27,948 nt of DNA. It comes from JAPEKQ01 sp964487295. GTDB lineage: Bacteria; Joyebacterota; Joyebacteria; Joyebacterales; Joyebacteraceae. Below the pieces are notes generated by a model. The model saw only the letters and a program-made list of their open reading frames with translations, was not told where the DNA came from and searched no databases. Positions 9,430 through 17,802 of this stretch are shown here, in pieces; positions within the stretch are counted from its first letter, which is position 1, and each line of letters begins with the position of its first letter. The position numbers and the translations under genes are program-made. The stretch covers positions 1 to 27,948 of the forward strand of contig CAZAQL010000022.1 of assembly GCA_964487295.1 (NCBI GenBank), read 5' to 3'.

Positions 9430-10893
9430 ATGAACGACCAGCCGAACAAGAGACGCACCCTCATCGTCGGGGCCGGAGCGGCCGGCGGGATGGTGGCGAA
9501 GGAGATGCGCGTCCGCCCCGAGCAGGGGTACGAGGCTGTCGGGTTCCTCGACGACGATCCCGCGAAGATCGGGACCGAGATCGACGGACTGCCGGTGCTC
9601 GGAGGCATCACGGAGCTCGCAGCCATCGCCCGCGAACACGCCATCGGCCAGGTCGTCATAGCGATCCCGTCGGCGTCCGGCGCGTCGATCCGGGAGGTCG
9701 TCGCGCTCTGCGAAGAAGCCGATGTCCCTGCGAAGATCGTACCGGGGGTCTGGGAGATCATCCTCGGAGAGGTCACGATCAGCCAGATCCGCGAGGTCCT
9801 GCCCGAGGACCTGCTCGGCAGGGAGACCGTCACGCTGGACTGCGACGAGATGATCGGCTACCTGAGCGGGCGCACCGTCCTCATAACGGGTGCGGGGGGA
9901 TCGATCGGCTCCGAACTCGCGCGCCAGGTCGCAGCGTTCGGCCCGGAGCTCCTGGTGCTGATGGGACGAGGCGAGAACAGCATCTACGAGATCGACCAGG
10001 AGATCGGTCAGGACTACCCCGACATTCGGAGACGGCTCGTCATCAGCAGCATCTCGGACCCGATGTCCGTCGAGGTGATGTTTCGCGACCTGAGGCCCCA
10101 GATCGTGCTGCACGCGGCGGCCCACAAGCACGTCCACCTGATGGAGGCCTACCCGGACGAGGCGGTCAAGAACAACATCATGGGCACGCGCATCCTCATC
10201 GATGCGGCCGTCCGGTACGGCGCCGACCGCGTGGTCATGCTCTCCACCGACAAGGCAGTACGACCGAGAGGCGTCATGGGAGCCTCCAAGCGAGTCGCGG
10301 AGTCCATCCTCATCGAGCGCGCTGGGCGAGGGAGCAAGACGAAGCTCATCGCCGTTCGCTTCGGCAACGTTCTGGGAAGCCGCGGCAGCGTCGTTCCTCT
10401 CTTCCGGCAACAGATCAGTCACGGCGGCCCGGTGACCGTGACTCATCCGGACGTCACGCGGTACTTCATGACCATCCGCGAGGCGGCGATGCTCGTGCTC
10501 GAGGCAGGGCTCTCGGGCCGAGGCGGGGAGATCTTCGTCCTCGACATGGGCGAGCCGATGCGGATCGCCGACCTCGCAGCGCACATGATCCGTCTCTCCG
10601 GGCTCGAGCCCGGCAGGGATATTGCTATTGAATTCACCGGCCTGCGCCCGGGCGAGAAGCTGCACGAGGAGCTGTGGTACTCGGACGAGACGCTCCTCGG
10701 GACCGGCCGGGAGAAGGTAATGGTCGTGCAGTCGCCGTCCGACACAGTGATCCCCGGGCTCTGGGATCGCGTCAAGCGCCTCGAGGAGCTGGCCGAACAC
10801 TGTGACCGCGAGGGGGTGCTCCGCGAGCTCGGTGCCATCTTCCCGGACATGAAGGGGAAAACCGCCCATGACGAAGAAGACCCCGGCCGCTGA
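9430..10893 (+). CDS. CapD/FlaA1-like nucleotide-sugar 4,6-dehydratase (membrane-less form)
   Basis: A 487-residue protein with two Rossmann parts. Residues 10-130 are a CoA-binding-like domain (VGAGAAGG at 13-20, VGFLDDDP at 37-44). From 148 on it is an extended short-chain dehydrogenase with TGAGGSIGSE (153-162), HAAAHKHV, STDKAV and the MGASKR segment that replaces the usual YxxxK in this family. It likely converts UDP-GlcNAc or a similar nucleotide sugar to a 4-keto-6-deoxy sugar. The four N-terminal TM helices found in most long CapD/WbpM proteins are missing, so it should be cytosolic. The next gene, a DegT aminotransferase, overlaps it by 26 bases, giving the classic keto-then-amino pair. 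AAGGA lies six bases before the ATG. Confidence 0.88.
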   Translation: MNDQPNKRRTLIVGAGAAGGMVAKEMRVRPEQGYEAVGFLDDDPAKIGTEIDGLPVLGGITELAAIAREHAIGQVVIAIPSASGASIREVVALCEEADVPAKIVPGVWEIILGEVTISQIREVLPEDLLGRETVTLDCDEMIGYLSGRTVLITGAGGSIGSELARQVAAFGPELLVLMGRGENSIYEIDQEIGQDYPDIRRRLVISSISDPMSVEVMFRDLRPQIVLHAAAHKHVHLMEAYPDEAVKNNIMGTRILIDAAVRYGADRVVMLSTDKAVRPRGVMGASKRVAESILIERAGRGSKTKLIAVRFGNVLGSRGSVVPLFRQQISHGGPVTVTHPDVTRYFMTIREAAMLVLEAGLSGRGGEIFVLDMGEPMRIADLAAHMIRLSGLEPGRDIAIEFTGLRPGEKLHEELWYSDETLLGTGREKVMVVQSPSDTVIPGLWDRVKRLEELAEHCDREGVLRELGAIFPDMKGKTAHDEEDPGR

Positions 10894-12067
10894 GGGCGGA
10901 GCCCCAGTCCGGAACGAGTTTCTTCCTTTCGCGCGCCCGTGCATCGAGGCCGCGGACATCGACCTCGTCGTAGAGACCCTTCGCTCCGGTTGGTTGACGG
11001 TCGGGCCGAGAACGCACGAGTTCGAACGGCGCGTCGCGGAGTACGTCGGCGTCGAGTCGGCCGCGGCGCTCAACTCCTGCACCGCGGGGCTTCACCTGGC
11101 GATGGTGGCTCTCGACGTCGGACCGGACGACGAGGTCGTCCTGCCCGCCATCGACTTCGCGTCGGGACCGAACACGGTCTGCCACCTCGGCGCGAGACCC
11201 GTCCTCGTCGATGTCGACCCGAACACACTCTGCGTCACACCGGAGATCCTGGAGCGGGCCATCACAGAGCGCACGCGCGTTCTCATGCCCGTGCACTTCG
11301 CCGGCCGTCCCTGTGACATGGACGGGATCATGGAGCTGGCGCGCGACCGGGGCGTCAGGGTCGTCGCGGACGCCGCGCACGCCATCGGAGCCGACATCGG
11401 CGGCCGGCGCATCGGGAGCATGGCGGACATCACCTCGTTCAGCTTCTACGTGACGAAGGGCATCACGACGGGCGAGGGTGGCGCCGTGACGTCCATCGAC
11501 CCGGACCTCACGGCGCGCGTCTCGCTTCTCAGCCTGCACGGCATGAGCAGCGACGCGTGGAAGCGCTACAGCGACCGGGGTCCGTGGTACTACGAGGTTC
11601 TCGAGGCCGGGTACAAGTACAACATGAGCGACATCCAGGCCGCGCTCGGGCTTGCGCAGATCGACCGGGTGGACGCGTTCCGGGAGAAGCGCGCGAGCAT
11701 AGCGGCGACGTACTCCAGGGCGTTCGCGGACAACCCGGGCGTCACGGCGCCGCCGGACTACCCGAACGGTCGGCACGCCTGGCACCTGTACCCCGTCCAG
11801 ATCGAGGTCGACGCGCTGGACATCGACCGCGACCGCTTCATCCACGAGCTTCTGGCCGAGGGGATCGGCGTGAGCGTTCACTTCATCCCGATCCACTACC
11901 ACCCGTACTACCGGAGGACCCTGGGACTGGGACGCGGGAGCTTCCCCGTCGCGGAGCGCTACTTCGAACGAGCCGTCTCGCTGCCCATCTACCCTTCGAT
12001 GACCGACGCCGACGTGGCGGACGTCGTCGAGGCGATCACGAAGCTCACGACCTGCCACCGGAGGTAG
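10868..12067 (+). CDS. DegT/DnrJ/EryC1/StrS sugar aminotransferase
   Basis: A 399-residue PLP-dependent aminotransferase. It shows GWLTVGPRTHEFE at the N-terminus, NSCTAGLHLAM, DAAHAIGA (the Asp that contacts the PLP ring nitrogen) and SFYVTKGITTGEGG, in which the Lys forms the PLP Schiff base. Family members aminate keto sugars made by dehydratases such as the preceding CapD-like enzyme, probably giving a 4-amino-4,6-dideoxy sugar. Length matches the family (370-400). AAGGGG at 10852-10857 precedes the ATG by ten bases, within the end of the previous gene, implying coupled translation. The stop codon overlaps the ribosome-binding site of the FemAB-like gene downstream. The regiochemistry (C3 or C4) is not readable from sequence. 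Confidence 0.92.
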   Translation: MTKKTPAAEGGAPVRNEFLPFARPCIEAADIDLVVETLRSGWLTVGPRTHEFERRVAEYVGVESAAALNSCTAGLHLAMVALDVGPDDEVVLPAIDFASGPNTVCHLGARPVLVDVDPNTLCVTPEILERAITERTRVLMPVHFAGRPCDMDGIMELARDRGVRVVADAAHAIGADIGGRRIGSMADITSFSFYVTKGITTGEGGAVTSIDPDLTARVSLLSLHGMSSDAWKRYSDRGPWYYEVLEAGYKYNMSDIQAALGLAQIDRVDAFREKRASIAATYSRAFADNPGVTAPPDYPNGRHAWHLYPVQIEVDALDIDRDRFIHELLAEGIGVSVHFIPIHYHPYYRRTLGLGRGSFPVAERYFERAVSLPIYPSMTDADVADVVEAITKLTTCHRR

Positions 12068-12072
12068 CCGGC

Positions 12073-13050
12073 ATGCGATTCGCGGTGACCTCCACGGTGG
12101 AAGCACGATCCTGGGACGAACTGCTCGCGGCTGATGCCTCATCGAGTTTCTTCCACTCCCGAACCTGGTGCGACCTCGTGCAGCTCGCGCTGCCGCACGC
12201 GGAGACGTTCTTCGCGACGGCGAGCGACGGCGAGCTGCTCGTGGCCGGTCTGCCGATCGTGGTTCGGTCGCGAGGCCCCGTCCGCCTGGCGGAATCGATG
12301 CCGTTCGGGACGTACGGAGGCGTCGTTGCGCGCCATGATGCTCCTCGCGAGACGGCCCGACGCCTCGTGGAGACTCTCCTCGAGAAGGTGGGAGGCACGA
12401 CGGTCGGCCAGGTGCGGTTCGTCGACTTCAACGGGCGGCTCTCCGACGCCTGCGAAAGCTTCGCGAGCGAGGAGAGCGATGCGCAGATCGTCCGACTCGG
12501 GCGCCCCTTCGATGAGGTCTGGGACGGCTTCCGCCCGTCCGCGCGGAACAAGGTGCGGAAGGCCGAGAAGGCGGGGGTGACCGTGCGCGAAGCGCGCGGC
12601 ATCGAGGACTACCTGGCCTACTACGCGCTCCTCGAGGAGTGCTCGGAGCGCTGGGGGACGGAGAATCCGTTCGGCGTCCGATTCTTCGAGGCGCTGGCCC
12701 GGTCCGGCGACAAGGGCATCCAGCTCCTCGTGGCGGAGCACGAGGGACGTGTGATCGCGGGTGATCTCAACTTCCTCTCCGCGACCTCGGCCTTCAACTG
12801 GGGCAACGTCTCGCATCGAGACTCCGTTCGCCTCGCCCCGAACTCGCTGCTCCACGCGAGGGGAATGGAGGAGGCGTGCCGCAGAGGTCTTTTGACGTAC
12901 AACCTCGGGGGCAGCGGCGGCATTGACGCCGTCGCGAAGTTCAAGTCGGCGTTCGGCACCGAGCGTGTGACGTACGTCGAGCACGTTCTCGAGAAGCCGT
13001 GGATGCGCCTCGGCAGGCGCCTTCGCGACCGACGGGGAGGAGAGGCCTGA
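12073..13050 (+). CDS. FemAB-like GNAT acyltransferase
   Basis: A 325-residue soluble protein of the FemAB/GNAT_acyltransf_6 type. It has an N-terminal SFFHSRTWCDLV segment, a central PSARNKVRKAEKAG (a basic helix typical of the family) and a C-terminal half with VIAGDLNF, then NWGNVSHRD and YNLGGSGG. FemAB-like proteins with this architecture occur in exopolysaccharide and exosortase-linked clusters and are thought to acylate or aminoacylate sugars. Coming straight after the dehydratase and aminotransferase, the new amino group of the sugar is a reasonable acceptor (inference). The chosen ATG at 12073 has GGAGGT seven bases upstream; the frame remains open much farther upstream, but that part shadows the aminotransferase. 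The acyl donor is unknown. Confidence 0.78.
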   Translation: MRFAVTSTVEARSWDELLAADASSSFFHSRTWCDLVQLALPHAETFFATASDGELLVAGLPIVVRSRGPVRLAESMPFGTYGGVVARHDAPRETARRLVETLLEKVGGTTVGQVRFVDFNGRLSDACESFASEESDAQIVRLGRPFDEVWDGFRPSARNKVRKAEKAGVTVREARGIEDYLAYYALLEECSERWGTENPFGVRFFEALARSGDKGIQLLVAEHEGRVIAGDLNFLSATSAFNWGNVSHRDSVRLAPNSLLHARGMEEACRRGLLTYNLGGSGGIDAVAKFKSAFGTERVTYVEHVLEKPWMRLGRRLRDRRGGEA

Positions 13051-14375
13051 TGGGCACGAGAGCGCGCATCCTGCTGGCGGCGGCCGTGAGCGTCCACATC
13101 ATCCTTCTCGCGTCGCTCATTCACCCGTCGCACTTCCTCAACCCCCTGTTCCCGGAAGGCGTTCACACGATCGCGCAGGAGTACGACGAGGACGGACGGC
13201 TCGTCCGCACCATCGAGGGCGGGGGTCTCGGCGCCGACTTCTTCGCCTTCTACCAGGCGGGGACCTACGTGCTCGAGGGCGACGACATCTACCGGCGCCC
13301 GCAGGACGACCCGGATCGGGTTGTGCCGTACGGGTACTTCTACCGCTACCTGCCGTTCGTGGCGTACACGCTGGGCGTCGCATCGAACGCCGTGCCTCCC
13401 TGGACCGCCTACTGGATCTGGGTCGCGGTCGTCGAGCTCGTCCTCCTGTGGTGCGTCATCCTGACGTACCGGGCGGTGACCGACCGCTGGCTCTTCGCGT
13501 GCCTGGCGACCATGTGGCTGGTGTTCACGCCGTTCTACATGGAGCAGTACATGGGGCAGCTCTCGTTCGTCATGGGCGCCCTCATCTTCGCCATGGTCCT
13601 CGCGCACGCGCGCGGGCGCACAGCGCGTTTCGACTGGCTCTGGATCGCGAGCGTCATCATCAAGCACATGACCGTGCTCTTCGTGCCGATCATGGTGCGC
13701 CTGAAGCGGTACCGCACGGTGTTCCTGGCCTTCGCCCTGCTGGCCGTCACGGCGATACCGTACCTGATGCTGAGGGAGAGCGGCGTCGGCGATTTCACAC
13801 ATGACAATTTCGACCTGTCGCTCTACCCGTACTCCGGAAACATGGGGGCGCTCGCCCTCCTGATGGTGCTCAAGGCACGACTGTTCCCGGCGGCCTCGGA
13901 GATCGGTTTCTCGCTCGGGCCTGTGCGCATGACCGTCACACGGCTGCTCGTCCTCGCCACGATGGCGGTCCCGACCCTGACAGCTCTCTGGATCACGTTC
14001 CGGAGACGCCCCTTCGACCTCGTCGAGTCCGTGAGCCTCTGGACGATGGTCTACTTCTTCGTGTTCCGCGAGATCTGGGAGTACCACTACGTGCTTCTGA
14101 TGCCGATCCTGGTGCTGCTCTTCATGAAGACGAGGGCGCGCGTGCTCTGGTGGATCTACGCGATCGCCGCGGCCCCGACGCTCTTCGTGCTCTACGACGT
14201 CCCCGAGGCCAGAAGCCCTGAGGTCCACTGGAGCGCTCTCGAGCACATCCTGAATCACTCCGTGAAGGTCGTGCCGCTGGTGTGGCTCTTCGTCTGGGTC
14301 GCGTGGGGCCTCTACCGGCGCCACGTCACGCTCCGCGAGCGGGGCGCGGCGAACGACCTGGCGGTCGTGCTCTAG
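13050..14375 (+). CDS. GT87/DUF2029-like polyprenol-phosphate mannosyltransferase
   Basis: A 441-residue polytopic membrane protein with 9-11 hydrophobic segments. After the first TM helix comes a periplasmic loop with GADFFAFYQAGTYVLEGDDIY, then YFYRYLPFVAY. This acidic 'D-F..FY.A......G...IY' signature and the following PPF/LPF motif are typical of GT87 (PimE-like, DUF2029) enzymes, which use polyprenyl-phosphate mannose on the outer face of the membrane. The DPM1-like gene at 5162 could supply this donor. The ATG overlaps the previous stop by one base (TGATG), and GGGGAGGA lies just upstream, so translation is probably coupled. An assignment to another GT-C family cannot be excluded. Confidence 0.75.
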   Translation: MGTRARILLAAAVSVHIILLASLIHPSHFLNPLFPEGVHTIAQEYDEDGRLVRTIEGGGLGADFFAFYQAGTYVLEGDDIYRRPQDDPDRVVPYGYFYRYLPFVAYTLGVASNAVPPWTAYWIWVAVVELVLLWCVILTYRAVTDRWLFACLATMWLVFTPFYMEQYMGQLSFVMGALIFAMVLAHARGRTARFDWLWIASVIIKHMTVLFVPIMVRLKRYRTVFLAFALLAVTAIPYLMLRESGVGDFTHDNFDLSLYPYSGNMGALALLMVLKARLFPAASEIGFSLGPVRMTVTRLLVLATMAVPTLTALWITFRRRPFDLVESVSLWTMVYFFVFREIWEYHYVLLMPILVLLFMKTRARVLWWIYAIAAAPTLFVLYDVPEARSPEVHWSALEHILNHSVKVVPLVWLFVWVAWGLYRRHVTLRERGAANDLAVVL

Positions 14376-14386
14376 GAGGCAAGCCC

Positions 14387-15502
14387 GTGCGCATCGCCTA
14401 CCTCTCGATCGGCGGACACATCCACACCGAGCGCTGGCTCTCGCACTTCGTGCGGAGCGGGCACGAGGTCCATCTTCTGACGGTGCAGCCGGCGCCCATC
14501 GATGGGGTGACGGTGCACGACATCCGCACGGGCATCCCCCTGAAGCCGATGCACTACGCCGCGGCGCTCGTGAAGGTCCGGCGTATCCTCGCTCGCATCC
14601 GGCCCGACCTTCTGCACACGCACTTCCTCACGGGCTACGGCTACTGGGGCGCGTTCTCAGGATTCCACCCGTCCATCCTGACCGTCTGGGGAGACGACGT
14701 GTACGTGACGCCGCACGAGACGAGACTCAAGGGCGCCCTGGCCCGACGGGTGCTGCGCAGCGCGGACCTCATCACCGGTGACTCCCAGGACATCCTCGAT
14801 CACGCGGTCGCCATGGGAGCGGAGCGCGACAAGTGCCGGGTCGTCCAGTGGGGCGTCGACCTTCGTCGCTTCCGTCCGGACGCCGCCGGCGGGGTGCGCG
14901 AACGCCTCGGCATTCCATCGAACGCCCCCGTCGTCATCAGCATCCGGTCTTTCACGCAGGCCTACTACAACATCGACGTGATCGTCAGAAGCGCATCGCG
15001 CGTCCTCGATGAGCGCCCGGATGCGCACTACATCGTCGCCGGCAACGAGGGTGACGATGCCCCCCTTCGAGCGCTTGCGGCCACGCTGGGGCTCGACGAA
15101 CGGGTCCATTTCGTCGGCCGGATACCGCATGACGATCTCCCGGGGTACCTGGCAACCTCGGATGTCTTCCTCTCCGTGCCGTCAGTGGACGCCACGCCGG
15201 TCTCGCTTCTCGAGGCGATGGCGTGCGGAGCACCGGTGATCATCTCCAGACTGGAATCGGCCATGGAATGGGTGACCGACGGGGAGAGCGGTCTCGTCGT
15301 GACCCCGGCCGACCAGCGGGAACTCGAGGATGCCACACTGAAGCTCCTTGGTGACCCTGACATGCGCCGGGGTTTTGCGCGGACGGCGTTCGCGAAGGTG
15401 AGGCGCGACGCCGACCACGAGAAGCACATGCGCGAGATGGAACGCCTCTGCGAGGAGCTCGTGCGCTCCTATCGATCCGGCGGCGGGGAGGGGTCCTCAT
15501 GA
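14387..15502 (+). CDS. Glycosyltransferase family 4 (GT-B)
   Basis: A 371-residue GT-B enzyme. The N-terminal domain has GGHIHTERW and LLHTHFLTGYG. The C-terminal donor-binding domain has VISIRSF, then HFVGRIPHDDLPGYLATSDVFLSVP and the SLLEAMACGAPVI motif (E in the EX7E-like region) with WVTDGESGLVV. It retains stereochemistry in characterised relatives and adds a hexose to a growing lipid-linked glycan in the cytoplasm. The GTG at 14387 is chosen because AGGAGG at 14374-14379 is seven bases upstream and the protein then begins at the expected first beta strand. The previous stop codon lies within that ribosome-binding site. Donor and acceptor are unknown. Confidence 0.92.
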   Translation: MRIAYLSIGGHIHTERWLSHFVRSGHEVHLLTVQPAPIDGVTVHDIRTGIPLKPMHYAAALVKVRRILARIRPDLLHTHFLTGYGYWGAFSGFHPSILTVWGDDVYVTPHETRLKGALARRVLRSADLITGDSQDILDHAVAMGAERDKCRVVQWGVDLRRFRPDAAGGVRERLGIPSNAPVVISIRSFTQAYYNIDVIVRSASRVLDERPDAHYIVAGNEGDDAPLRALAATLGLDERVHFVGRIPHDDLPGYLATSDVFLSVPSVDATPVSLLEAMACGAPVIISRLESAMEWVTDGESGLVVTPADQRELEDATLKLLGDPDMRRGFARTAFAKVRRDADHEKHMREMERLCEELVRSYRSGGGEGSS

Positions 15503-16455
15503 CGCGCGTCAGCGTCGTCATACCGACCTACAACAAGGAGCCTCTCCTTGCGCGCACGCTTGCGTCCCTGGCAGGGCAGACATATCCGGCCGAGCGCACG
15601 GAGATCGTCGTTGCGGACGACCACTCGACGGATGGAACGTCCGCCTACCTGGCGGGTCTCAAGCTCCCGCAGCGACTCACGGTCGTCAGGCACGATGAGA
15701 ATCGTGGACGAGCGGCGGCCCGCAACAGCGCGATCCGTGCCGCGACCGGCGAGCTCATCGTGTTCGTCGACGACGACATGCTTTGCGCGCCCGATCTCAT
15801 CGAGCGCCACGTACGCCTCCACGGCGATCACCCGGACGCCGTCGTCGTGGGTCGCGCCCGACAGGCGGAAGAGCTGGGCCACTCGACGGCGCTCACGTAT
15901 CTCGACCGCATGGGCGTGGCCAAGCACGCAGCGGGCTCCCGGGTGCCCGCGCGCTACTTCGTCACGAACAACAGTTCCGTCGCCCGCGACCGTCTTCTCG
16001 AGGTGGGCCTCTTCGACGAGACATTCCGGAACTACGGATTCGAGGACACGGAGATCGCATTCCGTCTTGAGGACGAGGCCGGCCTGACAACGTGGTACTG
16101 CGCGGAAGCGGCGGCGCTCCACATACACCGCCAATCCTTCGACGACATCCTGGACAAGCGGATCGAGAACGCCGCGCCGCTCAGACACCTTCTCGCCAGG
16201 CACCCCGACCGGGCGGGGGAGATGCGCGTCGACCTCCTTCTTCCCGTGTCGCCGACCGACCAACCGGGTCTTCGCGTACGCAAACGCCTCGTCGCGCTCG
16301 CCACGAACAGGCTCTTCTACCACCTGGTCCGGGCCGCGGCGCGAGCCGTCTGGTTGCGCGGGCTGTCGCTTCCGGTGATGACATACCTGATCGCATGCCA
16401 GTACCGGGCCGGGCTCGCGGCCGGCGCGCCGGAGGGGCCCGACGCCGCCGTCTGA
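15499..16455 (+). CDS. Glycosyltransferase family 2 (GT-A), last gene of the glycan operon
   Basis: A 318-residue GT2. The N-terminus has VVIPTYNKEPLLARTLASL, then VADDHSTDGT and GRAAARNSAI. The DxD-like metal site is VFVDDDM. The second half carries LFDETFRNYGFEDTEIAFRL, the Glyco_transf_7C-type segment holding the ED(T/V)E acceptor-side acid motif. It lacks convincing TM helices, although 285-300 is hydrophobic. The ATG overlaps the previous stop as ATGA, with GGGGAGGGG upstream. The stop codon is already inside the first unit of a 19-bp tandem repeat. It should add a sugar in the cytosolic assembly phase; the sugar is not identifiable. Confidence 0.9.
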   Translation: MTRVSVVIPTYNKEPLLARTLASLAGQTYPAERTEIVVADDHSTDGTSAYLAGLKLPQRLTVVRHDENRGRAAARNSAIRAATGELIVFVDDDMLCAPDLIERHVRLHGDHPDAVVVGRARQAEELGHSTALTYLDRMGVAKHAAGSRVPARYFVTNNSSVARDRLLEVGLFDETFRNYGFEDTEIAFRLEDEAGLTTWYCAEAAALHIHRQSFDDILDKRIENAAPLRHLLARHPDRAGEMRVDLLLPVSPTDQPGLRVRKRLVALATNRLFYHLVRAAARAVWLRGLSLPVMTYLIACQYRAGLAAGAPEGPDAAV

Positions 16456-16542
16456 CTCCCGCTGGACCGACGGACTCCCGCTGAACTGCATGATCCCGGG
16501 ACGACCGTCTGATCCCAGGAGGATCGTCCGATTTCGGGAGAG
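16448..16542 (+). repeat. Degenerate tandem repeat, 5 x 19 bp
   Basis: Five consecutive 19-base units start at 16448, 16467, 16486, 16505 and 16524. The best-conserved part is CCGTCTGAYYCCC followed by a purine-rich GGA end. Units 1 and 2 share ACTCCCGCTG; units 3 and 4 share TGATCCC; unit 5 is the most decayed. The first unit contains the stop codon of the preceding GT2. The function is unknown; an aged tandem duplication or a protein-binding array are both possible. Confidence 0.7.
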
Positions 16543-16546
16543 GGAG

Positions 16547-16569
16547 CGAGGCCCGTCTCACGGGCCTCG
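16547..16569 (+). terminator. Perfect 10-bp hairpin after the glycan operon
   Basis: CGAGGCCCGT pairs with ACGGGCCTCG around a three-base loop (CTC). No T-tract follows, so this is at most a weak or Rho-assisted stop, or an mRNA 3'-end stabiliser. The stretch 16570-16773 that follows contains no gene, RNA or repeat that I can support. Confidence 0.45.
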
Positions 16570-16773
16570 CAAGGAGGCCGCGGCACCCGGCCGGCGACGT
16601 AACACGCTCCATGGCACACTCTATGCTTCTCATCAGCGACTGCAGGACGACGACCCGAATACGTTCCCTGCGGTTCGCGTGAGCAGTCGCCAGGTCGTGG
16701 GCTGATCCCCAATACCCAGGTCATGAGTCGTACGCCACCTGTTGCACGCCTCCGCGGGGAACGCTTAACACGA

Positions 16774-16813
16774 GCCGGAGCTCCGGGCCACCAGCCCGGG
16801 GCTCCGGCCGTTT
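16774..16813 (+). terminator. Probable terminator of the glycan operon
   Basis: A 15-bp stem (16774-16788 with 16794-16808, one G-T wobble) closes a five-base CACCA loop and is followed by CGTTTCC. The T-tract is short, but the stem is very strong and the element sits directly before the BMC promoter, so it separates the two operons. Confidence 0.6.
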
Positions 16814-16816
16814 CCG

Positions 16817-16846
16817 TTGACATCGCTCGCGCGCCTCTGCTAGACT
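16817..16846 (+). promoter_or_regulatory. Sigma70-like promoter of the BMC operon
   Basis: A perfect TTGACA -35 box (16817-16822), an 18-base spacer and TAGACT as the -10 box (16841-16846), preceded by TGC, i.e. an extended -10. The start point would be near 16853, just before the tandem hairpins. The HU promoter at 24733 has the same design (TTGACA, TGC, TACGAT), which supports both calls. Confidence 0.65.
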
Positions 16847-16858
16847 GCCGGCGTTCTC

Positions 16859-16963
16859 GCGGCACCTGAGTGTGCCGCGGATGCGGTACCTGAGTGTGCC
16901 ACGGATGCGGTACCTGAGTGTGCCGCAGGTCTGCGGCGTATCCGTGCGCCGCGCGTTCGCGGC
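16859..16963 (+). promoter_or_regulatory. Structured BMC leader: 3 x 24-bp tandem repeats plus two hairpins
   Basis: Three 24-base units (16860-16883, 16884-16907, 16908-16931) each contain GGYACCTGAGTGTGCC, an inverted repeat with a six-base CTGAGT centre. The C-to-T change in units 2 and 3 keeps a G-U pair, which hints at function as RNA. Two more tetraloop hairpins follow: GCCGCA/TGCGGC (16922-16937) and GCCGCG/CGCGGC (16948-16963). The right arm of the third repeat overlaps the left arm of the next hairpin, so the two are mutually exclusive. This may be an attenuator or a multi-site operator for the BMC operon. Confidence 0.55.
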
Positions 16964-17028
16964 AGGTCCCCATGCCGGCGATGGAGAAGTGTATCCCGGT
17001 TCGGCGTCCTGCTGTCCGGGAGACGCTC

Positions 17029-17697
17029 GTGAGTGATGTGACCAGGATCGCCGATGAGGTCCTGAGACGGCTCCTCTGGGAGTCCGGCAGCCCGCCGCGG
17101 ACCGTGACGCCACTCGGCGAGGCCGGCGTCTCCATACCGGTGGCCGTCAGCGCGCGCCACGTGCACATCTCCCGCACCGTGATGGACCGCCTCTTCGGCG
17201 AGGGATACGCGCTTACGAAGCGAAGCGACCTCCGTCAGCCGGGTCAGTTCGCCGCGGAGGAGACCGTGACGGTCGTGGGCCGTTCTCTGAGAGCGATCGA
17301 AGAGGTTCGCATCCTGGGTCCCGTGAGGACCTACACGCAGATGGAGATGTCCAGGGCGGACGCTGTCCGCCTCGGCATCGATCCTCCGATCAGGCGCTCG
17401 GGCGACCTCGCCGGCAGCGCCCCGCTGACGCTGGTGGGGCCTCACGGAGCGGTGACCCTCAAGGAGGGCGGCATCAGGGCGACCCGGCACCTCCACATGA
17501 CGCCGCGCGACGCAGAGCAGCGGCGCGTCGCGAACGGGGAGCTCGTACGCGTCAGATTCAGCGGTCCGGCTGCGCTCGTGCTCGAGAACGTCATCGTCAA
17601 CGTCTCGGATGACGCCGCACTTGAGCTCCACCTGGATACGGACAACGCGGGCGCGGCGGACGTGCGCGGCCCGATGATGGTCAGCATCCTGAAGTAG
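17029..17697 (+). CDS. pduL: PduL-type phosphate propanoyl/acyltransferase
   Basis: A 222-residue BMC phosphotransacylase that converts acyl-CoA and phosphate to acyl phosphate and CoA, recycling CoA inside the compartment. Residues 3-18 form an amphipathic helix (DVTRIADEVLRRLLWE), the expected N-terminal encapsulation peptide. The two PduL metal-binding motifs are present: RHVHIS (43-48) and RHLHMTP (153-159), with VRILGPVRTYTQMEMS (93-108) between them. GTG at 17029 is chosen because GGGAG lies six bases upstream and the protein then begins at the peptide helix; ATG at 16972 or 16981 would add a non-conserved tail. It is the first gene after the promoter and leader, followed by shell genes. 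Confidence 0.92.
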   Translation: MSDVTRIADEVLRRLLWESGSPPRTVTPLGEAGVSIPVAVSARHVHISRTVMDRLFGEGYALTKRSDLRQPGQFAAEETVTVVGRSLRAIEEVRILGPVRTYTQMEMSRADAVRLGIDPPIRRSGDLAGSAPLTLVGPHGAVTLKEGGIRATRHLHMTPRDAEQRRVANGELVRVRFSGPAALVLENVIVNVSDDAALELHLDTDNAGAADVRGPMMVSILK

Positions 17698-17802
17698 AGA
17701 GATTTCCCACGGCCCGCTGCGGCCGCGGCCCTGAAGGTTGTCCGGGTCCAAGCGGCAGCGAAGGCAGAGGCCCAAGAGCGGGCAGGACGAGGGGGTGGTC
17801 AA

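Noticed and set aside
16448..16931. The two short tandem arrays as CRISPR
   Set aside because: They have no constant repeats separated by unique spacers of 25-40 bases, and no cas genes are present.
16881..17036. A possible leader peptide encoded by the 24-bp repeats
   Set aside because: It has no ribosome-binding site and no regulatory run of one amino acid. It is kept only as a side remark in the leader finding, not as a gene.
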